Assembly (NCBI GenBank): GCA_017407725.1
Contig: JAFQWB010000053.1
Location: 1-8,336 of the forward strand
Source: Clostridia bacterium
GTDB taxonomy: Bacteria > Bacillota_A > Clostridia > Oscillospirales > CAG-272
Direction of reading: 5' to 3'
DNA length: 8,336 nucleotides
Shown here: piece after piece, positions 1 through 5,357 of the stretch
How positions within the stretch are numbered: position 1 is the stretch's first letter
Layout: every line of letters starts with the position of its first letter
Made by a program: the position numbers and the translations under genes
Notes under the pieces: generated by a model
Databases searched by the model: none
Seen by the model: the letters and a program-made list of their open reading frames with translations, nothing else
What the model was told of the DNA's origin: nothing

Positions 1-464
1 AGCTCCTTACAGTCGATAAGGCACTCGTTTGCTATACGGTAGGTATCTATCCCCTTACTCATTCCACCCTCGTATATTCCCTTTTCTTCAAGAAGAGAAA
101 GTATCCTTTTGTCGGTAACCTTTACGTTCCCCTTTATATCTATTTTCCATATAAGTCTCTCGGATGCCAGCGCAAGAAAGAGAAATATCAGCGCACCGAT
201 AGCTATTCCGATTCTTTTTTTATACCTTGAAATTATACTTACAAGTCCCTTATCCTCGGTACGGATAAGCTCTGCGCCGCCCGAGGAAAGAAGACTTATT
301 ATCCGCCTTTTGTAAGTAAAAAGCGTGCAAAACGATATACCCTCATTCTCTTTTCGCTGATAAAAATAGGGTATCTGTGTGTGAAGCAGAAGACTCAGCG
401 TCCTTTCCGCATCCTTAACGTAATATCTTGTATAGCCGAAAATAAAAAATAAAAGCTTTATCAT
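1..464 (-). CDS. yqfD: Sporulation protein YqfD, N-terminal part (cut by window edge)
   Basis: The frame opens at an ATG at 464 and stays open to the left edge, giving about 154 residues of a family that is usually near 400. It begins MIKLLFFIFGYTRYYV, runs through a basic cytoplasmic region, and has one membrane segment at about residues 85-103 (IGIAIGALIFLFLALAS). This is followed directly by ERLIWKIDIKGNVKV, the R-x-IW-x-I-x-I-x-GN signature typical of YqfD just outside the membrane. The ATG overlaps the yqfC stop as ATGA, so the two genes are translationally coupled, and the yqfC-yqfD order is conserved in spore formers. In Bacillus subtilis both belong to the mother-cell sigma-E regulon, and yqfD is called a stage IV sporulation gene. 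Its biochemical role is not established. The assignment rests on the signature plus the neighbour. The C-terminal part lies outside the window. Confidence 0.9.
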   Translation of the reverse strand, partial: MIKLLFFIFGYTRYYVKDAERTLSLLLHTQIPYFYQRKENEGISFCTLFTYKRRIISLLSSGGAELIRTEDKGLVSIISRYKKRIGIAIGALIFLFLALASERLIWKIDIKGNVKVTDKRILSLLEEKGIYEGGMSKGIDTYRIANECLIDCKE

Positions 465-703
465 CGCCCGATCTCCTCTATATTCAAAGCGCATATTCTT
501 CCGAATATTCTGACGTCATCGGGATAGTAAGAGGTCATCGTCATTCTCTCTCCCACAATTATCACCCTGTTTTTTCTTAAAGACAGCTCTATTTTCCCCT
601 CTGAATAGCACTCTATTGAAAGAACACCGCTAATTGCAAGCTCGCCCGAAAGATCAAGCGAGATATTTGCCTTTTCACACAGCTTCTGCTCTCTTTTTTT
701 CAC
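461..703 (-). CDS. yqfC: Sporulation protein YqfC (YabP/YqfC family)
   Basis: This 80-residue protein matches the YabP/YqfC family in size and pattern. A short polar N-terminus is followed by a beta-rich core (ISGVLSIECYSEGKIELSL, then NRVIIVGERMTM) and an acidic C-terminal part containing DDVRIFGRI, equivalent to the EEILLEGKI-type segment of YqfC proteins. Family members are about 80-95 residues, so it is full length. The start is a GTG at 703. No ATG lies upstream in frame, and the nearest purine-rich stretch (GAAGGG) is rather far upstream, so the ribosome site is weak. It is the first gene of the yqfC-yqfD pair and diverges from the ylbJ-like gene across 54 bases. By analogy with B. subtilis it should be expressed in the mother cell under sigma-E, but I could not place a convincing sigma-E promoter. 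Its molecular function is unknown. Confidence 0.88.
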   Translation of the reverse strand: MKKREQKLCEKANISLDLSGELAISGVLSIECYSEGKIELSLRKNRVIIVGERMTMTSYYPDDVRIFGRICALNIEEIGR

Positions 704-757
704 GAATAATCACAAGCCCTTCGCAGTATATTTACAATATTACTATGAGGATATACT

Positions 758-1690
758 ATGATTAATTCTGCAAATCGAAAAGAAAGCCGCTCACTTTTTA
801 ATCTTCTGTTTTTTGTTTTTCTTCTATTGCTCATATACGTTGCCCTTAAAAAGCCCTCTCTTGTTGCAGGTGCGGCATCAGACTCTCTTTTTTACTGCAT
901 ATACCGTCTTATTCCATCCCTTTTTCCCATATCGGTAATATCGGGGATTATCCTCTCGGGAAGGCTTTATCTTTTCTTAAAGCCGATCACAAAACCGTTA
1001 TCAAAGCTTCTTTCCGTATCGGAAAGCTCTGTTTTTGCCATTCTCTTCGGGCTTATCGTAGGCTTTCCCACGGGATGCGCATCTGCCGGGATACTTTTCA
1101 AAAAGGAATATATAGACGGCGGCGAGTCGCGTCTGATCGCCCTTTTTGCAAACAACGCGGGCGTATCTCTTATCTTCGGTGCCATAGGAGCACGCTCAAA
1201 ATATCTTGCGATTTTGTTTTTTATATCGCAGACCTTATCCTCGCTCTTACTTATAAGAATATTTTCAAAAAAGAAAAAGGAGGGCTTCCCTGCAATCTGT
1301 GAAAAGCCTCTTGTCTCATCAGAGATAATAGTATCCTCTATCTCCTCTGCGCTTCAGTCGATGCTCACACTTTCGGCATTCGTTATCTTCTTTTCGGTAA
1401 TATCGGGGGTAATATCGGATATTTTTTCTCTTTCCTTTTTCAGGAGTGCTCTTCTTCTTTCCTTTCTTGAAATTACGGGTGCGCTGAAATTCTGCCTTTC
1501 CGATCTTTCAAAAAGTGCTCCCCTGCTTCTTTTTGCACTCACCTTCACGGGTCTTTCGGTAAATATGCAAAGCGCCGCTCTTACGAGCGGACGGATACCT
1601 CTTTTTTATTTCATTTCTGCAAGACTTCTTCACTCTTTTATTTCGCTTTCATTTTATTTTTTGCTCTCTTTCGTCATATCTTTTTTCTGA
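758..1690 (+). CDS. ylbJ: YlbJ-family sporulation integral membrane protein (nucleoside-recognition/Gate fold)
   Basis: This is a very hydrophobic 310-residue protein with about eight membrane segments. It carries the paired motifs of the YlbJ/SpmA-like Gate family. RLIPSLFPISVISGIILSG lies at 50-68. GFPTGCASAG at 102-111 is equivalent to the G-x-P-x-G-A motif, and ANNAGVSLIFGAIG at 131-144 to the N-t-s-n-P-l-F-i-x-G-a-V motif. In the second half ISSALQSMLTLSAFVIFF starts at 195, FLEITGALKF is at 236-245, and FTGLSVNMQ at 263-271 is equivalent to the GG-x-S-V-x-x-Q motif. At 310 residues it is shorter than B. subtilis YlbJ (about 400), but both inverted halves are present. The ATG at 758 is preceded by ATGAGG with a 7-base gap. 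YlbJ is sigma-E controlled in B. subtilis and needed for normal spore formation; its substrate is unknown. Here it diverges from yqfC-yqfD, which supports a sporulation role. No strong terminator follows, so transcription may run on into the next gene. Confidence 0.85.
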   Translation: MINSANRKESRSLFNLLFFVFLLLLIYVALKKPSLVAGAASDSLFYCIYRLIPSLFPISVISGIILSGRLYLFLKPITKPLSKLLSVSESSVFAILFGLIVGFPTGCASAGILFKKEYIDGGESRLIALFANNAGVSLIFGAIGARSKYLAILFFISQTLSSLLLIRIFSKKKKEGFPAICEKPLVSSEIIVSSISSALQSMLTLSAFVIFFSVISGVISDIFSLSFFRSALLLSFLEITGALKFCLSDLSKSAPLLLFALTFTGLSVNMQSAALTSGRIPLFYFISARLLHSFISLSFYFLLSFVISFF

Positions 1691-1696
1691 AAAGAC

Positions 1697-1725
1697 TTGA
1701 ATTTTGCTCTTTGAGGTGCTAAAAT
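1697..1725 (+). promoter_or_regulatory. Sigma-A-type extended -10 promoter for the HTH/TPR regulator gene
   Basis: TTGAAT (1697-1702) and TAAAAT (1720-1725) are separated by 17 bases, and the -10 is preceded by TGC (1717-1719), an extended -10 element. The predicted start is near 1732, about 30 bases before the TTG start codon, leaving room for the AAAGGAG ribosome site. This gives the regulator its own promoter just after the end of the ylbJ-like gene. Confidence 0.72.
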
Positions 1726-1727
1726 GT

Positions 1728-1742
1728 AAGTAAGATTTACTT
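1728..1742. promoter_or_regulatory. Inverted repeat over the predicted transcription start, possible autoregulatory operator
   Basis: AAGTAA (1728-1733) and TTACTT (1737-1742) form a perfect 6-3-6 inverted repeat centred on 1735, directly after the -10 box and over the expected +1. Bacterial XRE-family regulators often bind such dyads at their own promoters, so an autoregulatory operator is the simplest reading. This is inference. The right arm runs into seven Ts (1741-1747), so a weak terminator for the upstream ylbJ-like gene is the alternative, although a 6-bp AT-rich stem with a 3-base loop would be unstable. Confidence 0.4.
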
Positions 1743-1748
1743 TTTTTC

Positions 1749-1755
1749 AAAGGAG
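1749..1755 (+). promoter_or_regulatory. Ribosome binding site that fixes a TTG start
   Basis: AAAGGAG lies 7 bases before the TTG at 1763. No ATG occurs in frame until residue 21, well inside the helix-turn-helix domain, so this site decides the TTG start. Confidence 0.85.
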
Positions 1756-1762
1756 TATTGCT

Positions 1763-2680
1763 TTGGCACACGTATCACATTCAAAAAACAGAGACGGACT
1801 TACCCTCGGTCAGAAGGTAAAAATGCTCAGAGCCGAGCTTGGACTTACACAGAAGGAGCTTTGCAAGGATTTTATAACAAGAAATATGCTCAGCCTTATT
1901 GAAAGCGACAACACTCTTCCCTCAGCCAAAACTCTCGTTTATTTATCTGACAGACTCGGCGTTTCTCCCGCATACTTTTTCGACACCGAGGAGGACCCGT
2001 TTATATACAGAAAAATAAGAAAGATCAAGGAAATACTCGCGTTTAAGAAAAACAAAAAATACGATGAATGCATAAAGCTCTGCCTTTCTCTTTCGGGAGT
2101 TGACGACGAGATCGCATATATTCTCTCCACCTGCTATTTTGAGCTTGGCTTCTCGCTTTGGAAAAAGGGCGATTTCAAGAAAAGCGACGAGCTTTTTTCA
2201 CTTGCTGAGGAATACATTCACAAAACGTCATACGAGACCTCGTGGATAGTCACAGGAATTTTATCCTGCAGATACTTTCTTAAGGTAATAACCGACGGCT
2301 CGTTCAGACCGGATTTCCCGATCCCGTCAAGTCCAACCTTCAGCAAGTCGCTTGAATTCAATCTCTATATTTATATGCTCAAGGTCACGGAAACCTGCAG
2401 ATACGATCTTGCTGCCCGAATTTACGATACCATGCGATTTTTCGAAAATGAGGCGTACAAGCTTCACATAAGCGCAAGGCTTTCTCTTGCTTCAAAAAAC
2501 TATCAGAGAGCCATAACCCTTCTTAACGAAATAGTTTCTCTTTTCGATGAAAGAGATTATGATATCGCGTTCAGAATTTCAATTCTTCTCGACCTTGAGA
2601 ATGCATACCGCTCGGCAAACGACTACGAGGGTGCATACAAGTGCGCTATACTCAGAGAGGATATAACGAAAAAATCATAA
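1763..2680 (+). CDS. XRE-type helix-turn-helix regulator with TPR-like C-terminal domain
   Basis: The 305-residue cytoplasmic protein has an N-terminal HTH_XRE (Cro/C1 type) domain at about 15-72. Its pattern is LGQKVKMLRAELGLTQKEL, then ITRNMLSLIESDNTLPSAKT and LVYLSDRLGVSPAYFF. Residues 84-300 form an all-helical region with TPR-like periodicity, for example YILSTCYFELGFSLWKKGDF at 119-138, NYQRAITLLNEIVSLFDERD at 246-265 and LLDLENAYRSANDYEGAYKC at 275-294. This plan (XRE domain plus TPR repeats) resembles peptide-responsive regulators of the Rgg/PlcR type, whose TPR groove binds a signalling peptide. No small peptide gene is evident beside it, so the ligand is unknown. Translation starts at a TTG supported by a strong AAAGGAG site. 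The gene has its own promoter, an inverted repeat over the likely start point, and a strong terminator. The target genes cannot be told from the window; the ylbJ-like gene upstream and itself are candidates. Confidence 0.82.
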   Translation: MAHVSHSKNRDGLTLGQKVKMLRAELGLTQKELCKDFITRNMLSLIESDNTLPSAKTLVYLSDRLGVSPAYFFDTEEDPFIYRKIRKIKEILAFKKNKKYDECIKLCLSLSGVDDEIAYILSTCYFELGFSLWKKGDFKKSDELFSLAEEYIHKTSYETSWIVTGILSCRYFLKVITDGSFRPDFPIPSSPTFSKSLEFNLYIYMLKVTETCRYDLAARIYDTMRFFENEAYKLHISARLSLASKNYQRAITLLNEIVSLFDERDYDIAFRISILLDLENAYRSANDYEGAYKCAILREDITKKS

Positions 2681-2693
2681 AAATTCACACAGT

Positions 2694-2731
2694 AAAAAAA
2701 GAGAGAAAAGCCTCGGCTTTTCTCTCTTTTT
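2694..2731. terminator. Bidirectional intrinsic terminator between convergent genes
   Basis: A 16-bp perfect stem (2696-2711 with 2716-2731) encloses a CTCG loop, with an A tract on the left and a T tract on the right. Read on the plus strand it ends the regulator gene (stop at 2680). Read on the minus strand it has a seven-T tail and ends the phosphoesterase gene (stop at 2745). The symmetry makes it efficient in both directions. Confidence 0.9.
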
Positions 2732-2744
2732 CGTTTTATATCAA

Positions 2745-5225
2745 TTATTTTTTCTTCTTGATTATGATAACCGCTACCGCGCCTGCGGCAACAAGGATAA
2801 CCGCACCGATTATTATAGGTGTTACTATTTCCATGGGTGCAACATCATTTCCGCCCTGATCTGCAGTTGTTCCGGGTGCGGGAGTTGTGACAGAAGGATT
2901 GCCCGTTACGGGAGTAGGAGCGGTTGTCGTCTGTACGGTAGTCGTTACCGATGGAGCAGGCTCTGTCTTTTCTCTTATAACGTTTATCTCTGTTTCAAAC
3001 TGATTTTCGGGCATAAGATACTGCTCTTTTACCGTTGAATAGTATTCAACTCTGAGCTTTGATCCGTCCTCGGAGAAATAGAACATAGCAACCATTCCGG
3101 TAGCGCCCTGAGCAGCGTCAACACCCTGGGGGTCGATAAGCATCTGCGTTACCGTATTGCCCTTTTCACCCTCGGTCTTTGTCATAATGATCTGATCGCA
3201 GGGATCGTGACCCGAAAGAACGAGAACTATATTTTCATGCTTTGATACAAGCTTATCCCACATATGGTCGCCGTTATTGTATCCTCCCGACGTGGTAGGA
3301 GGACAAACGTCGCCCTTGTCAAGAGTAGTTCCGTCTCTGTAAAGATAGCAGTGAGTGGTTATGATTACGTTGTGATAAGGGTGTTTCTCGATTACGCCTG
3401 CCGCCCACTCAAGAACTCTGTCGTTTGCTCCGTAGTCAAGAGTCATAATGAGATACTTGATATCTCCGACAACAAGCTCCTGCCAGGAGTTTTCAAACTG
3501 TCCCGTCTTGTAAACTCCGCCAAGCTGATCGGTATATCCTGTCTTTAAGAAGGTGGATCTGAAATTTTCAAGTCCGTCATGATTTCCTCTTACAAGAGAA
3601 TATCTTACCTTGCCGTTAAGTCTTGTGATATTTTCTTTTGCAAGTGCCCATTCAGCCGAAGAGTTTGCATCGGTGATATCACCGAGACCCATTACCATAT
3701 TTATCTTCTTTTCGTCAAGGTTGTCGAGAATGTAATCGTAGATCTTGGGAAATTCGGTGGGATGTTTTTTTGCAACTATCTGTGTATCGCCGATAACTGC
3801 GAAGGAATACGAATACTCAAAATCGGACTCTACACCGTCGATAAAGTATTTCTTTAATTTCGCATCATTCTTATTGTCGCTTATGTCTGTATAAGAATCG
3901 GGGTAGTTTCCGTCGCTTACACTGTCAAACTTATATGCACAGATAAGACCCGACTTATCAAGTGTCGTAACGTCGCTCTTTATTTCATCGGCAGTTCTTA
4001 AGTCCTCATATACGGCAAGAGACTTCATTCTGCCCTTGAAGCTCTGTCCGTTTCCTCCTCTTAAGTCTCCTCCTACGACATAAGTTGTAGGACAGGGAGA
4101 TCCCTCGGTGCCTGCGAACTTAACCGTCTGGGCAAGCTCTCCGTTTACGTAGCAATGTGCCTTGCCTGCATCTTTATCAAGAACGATTGCAAGATGGATC
4201 CATTCGCCGGTATAAACGTTAACATTACCAAAGGTTGACTGAATTATCGTTCCGTTTTTATTGGTCCAGAAAAGTCTCGGATTTCCGTTTGAGTAAATTT
4301 CAAAGTTGATACACTTTTCGGGTCCTTCATAGTTTCCGAAGATAACTCCGCCTCTGTCCGATTTGGGCGTGAAGGCGGGGAAATATATTTCCGCTTCAAA
4401 GGTATACGGTGTTTTTTCAGGTATATTTGCAAGCCTGTAAAGTCGGTTTGAAGAAAAATCTGTTCCTTCTTTCATCGTATCAACAAGGAAGGATTCATTC
4501 TTCGAGGAATCGCCCGAATTTGTATATGCAAGGTGATTTTCGTTATTTGAAAGGTCTCTGAGTCTTTCAATGCCCTCTCTTGTAAGATCGTAGCTTCCGA
4601 CAAGCTTACTGTCGGAAAAATCAACGCCGTCCATGTCCGCTTTTACAGCAGCCTCGTCACGGACGTCTGAAAATAGCGAAACCGAATAAAGCTCTGCGCT
4701 CTTTAAGTTCTGCGCATTTCCGCTTCTGTAGTCTCCGCCAAGTGCCATATTGGCAAGGGTAGACTTTTCGGGATTCTTGAACGAACCCGTCTTTGTATCA
4801 ACAAGCACACCGTCAACGTAGCATTTTGCTTCGGTTTCGGAAACTGTTATGGCAAGATGCATTACCTCGCCCGTTCTGATGTCGGTGTTAAAGTCAACTC
4901 TTACGCTCGACGCGCCTGCAAGCTGCCAGTACACGGAGGGCTTTCCTTTATCTCTTATCTCGAAGTTAATTGCAGTAAAGGCTTTATCGTTGACGCCGTA
5001 ATTACCTGCCATAATGCCAAGTCTTCCGTCGCCTGCGGTCTTGCTGACCTTAATGACCGCCTCAAAGGTTCTCGGTGCCTCATTCACAGGCAGCGTGGTT
5101 CTGTAAAGATCGCTTGCGGTAAAAGTCATTCCTTTCTCGCCTTCCGCAAATATCACGGGTGTAACAAGAGCAAGCGAAAGAACAATTGCAAGTAATGATA
5201 AAATAACAGTTTTTCTGATTTTCAT
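2745..5225 (-). CDS. Secreted, membrane-anchored LamG-LamG-metallophosphoesterase protein
   Basis: The protein has 826 residues from the ATG at 5225. A signal peptide (KIRKTVILSLLAIVLSLALV) probably ends at VIFA, near residue 27. Two LamG/concanavalin A-like jelly-roll domains follow at about 34-210 and 255-430. They are duplicates of each other: GGDYRSGNAQNLK and GGDLRGGNGQSFK sit at the same place, each followed by a V-R-D-E or L-R-T-A-D-E segment. A calcineurin-like phosphoesterase domain spans about 473-710, with GDTQ (D480), GLGDITD (D516), GNHD (N548, H549), TTH (H625) and SGHDP (H673). The usual D-x-H is D-x-Q and the final G-H-x-H is G-H-D-P. A Thr/Pro-rich stalk (about 755-795) leads to a C-terminal membrane helix ending IIIKKKK, so the protein is probably displayed outside and tethered. 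An ATG at 5231 is also possible, but AAGGAG lies only 3 bases from it against 9 for 5225; anything further upstream would enter the promoter. The jelly rolls suggest binding of glycans or another surface ligand. The substrate is unknown. Confidence 0.85.
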   Translation of the reverse strand: MKIRKTVILSLLAIVLSLALVTPVIFAEGEKGMTFTASDLYRTTLPVNEAPRTFEAVIKVSKTAGDGRLGIMAGNYGVNDKAFTAINFEIRDKGKPSVYWQLAGASSVRVDFNTDIRTGEVMHLAITVSETEAKCYVDGVLVDTKTGSFKNPEKSTLANMALGGDYRSGNAQNLKSAELYSVSLFSDVRDEAAVKADMDGVDFSDSKLVGSYDLTREGIERLRDLSNNENHLAYTNSGDSSKNESFLVDTMKEGTDFSSNRLYRLANIPEKTPYTFEAEIYFPAFTPKSDRGGVIFGNYEGPEKCINFEIYSNGNPRLFWTNKNGTIIQSTFGNVNVYTGEWIHLAIVLDKDAGKAHCYVNGELAQTVKFAGTEGSPCPTTYVVGGDLRGGNGQSFKGRMKSLAVYEDLRTADEIKSDVTTLDKSGLICAYKFDSVSDGNYPDSYTDISDNKNDAKLKKYFIDGVESDFEYSYSFAVIGDTQIVAKKHPTEFPKIYDYILDNLDEKKINMVMGLGDITDANSSAEWALAKENITRLNGKVRYSLVRGNHDGLENFRSTFLKTGYTDQLGGVYKTGQFENSWQELVVGDIKYLIMTLDYGANDRVLEWAAGVIEKHPYHNVIITTHCYLYRDGTTLDKGDVCPPTTSGGYNNGDHMWDKLVSKHENIVLVLSGHDPCDQIIMTKTEGEKGNTVTQMLIDPQGVDAAQGATGMVAMFYFSEDGSKLRVEYYSTVKEQYLMPENQFETEINVIREKTEPAPSVTTTVQTTTAPTPVTGNPSVTTPAPGTTADQGGNDVAPMEIVTPIIIGAVILVAAGAVAVIIIKKKK

Positions 5226-5234
5226 TTTCATTTT

Positions 5235-5240
5235 CTCCTT
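5235..5240 (-). promoter_or_regulatory. Ribosome binding site of the LamG-phosphoesterase gene
   Basis: On the minus strand AAGGAG is followed by AAA-ATG-AAA-ATG. The gap is 3 bases to the first ATG (5231) and 9 to the second (5225), so the second is the better start. Both give the same signal peptide. Confidence 0.8.
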
Positions 5241-5268
5241 GCTGAATTTTTGGGGGTTATCTGTCTGT

Positions 5269-5296
5269 ATTATAGCACTTGTGCACAAAAAGTCAA
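5269..5296 (-). promoter_or_regulatory. Sigma-A-type promoter of the LamG-phosphoesterase gene, with palindrome in the spacer
   Basis: On the minus strand TTGACT (5296-5291) and TATAAT (5274-5269) are 16 bases apart, with an extended -10 TGC before TATAAT. The transcript should start near 5262, about 30 bases before the start codon. The spacer contains the perfect palindrome TTGTGCACAA (5279-5288), a possible operator. The promoter lies after the upstream gene's terminator, so this gene is its own transcription unit. Confidence 0.85.
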
Positions 5297-5319
5297 TACA
5301 AGAAGCAAAACAATTTTAC

Positions 5320-5352
5320 AAAAAAAGGAATCCGCGTCTGCAGATTCCTTTT
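5320..5352 (-). terminator. Intrinsic terminator of the zinc-ribbon/propeller gene
   Basis: A 10-bp stem pairs AAAAGGAATC (5323-5332) with GATTCCTTTT (5343-5352); the inner part can add two pairs past one mismatch. On the minus strand it is followed by seven Ts (5326-5320). It begins five bases beyond the stop codon at 5358, and upstream of the next gene's promoter. Confidence 0.88.
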
Positions 5353-5357
5353 GGTTA

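Noticed and set aside
726..745. Imperfect dyad AGTA...TACT between yqfC and the ylbJ-like gene
   Set aside because: Only the outer four bases and a few inner ones match in an AT-rich gap, too weak to call an operator.
704..757. Sigma-E-like -10 elements in the yqfC/ylbJ gap (TTTACAAT on the plus strand at 731-738, AATATACT on the minus strand at 733-726)
   Set aside because: Each matches about 6 of 8 positions of the B. subtilis sigma-E -10 consensus, but neither has a -35 element at proper spacing, and the plus-strand one would start transcription inside the ribosome site.
3264..3857. Plus-strand open frames inside the phosphoesterase gene
   Set aside because: They are antisense shadows of a gene with clear domain motifs, with no ribosome site or recognisable protein features.
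5226..5288. Upstream extension of the phosphoesterase gene to an ATG at 5288
   Set aside because: It would place codons over the -10 and spacer of a good promoter and put a polar stretch before a clear signal peptide. The AAGGAG site supports the start at 5225 (or 5231).
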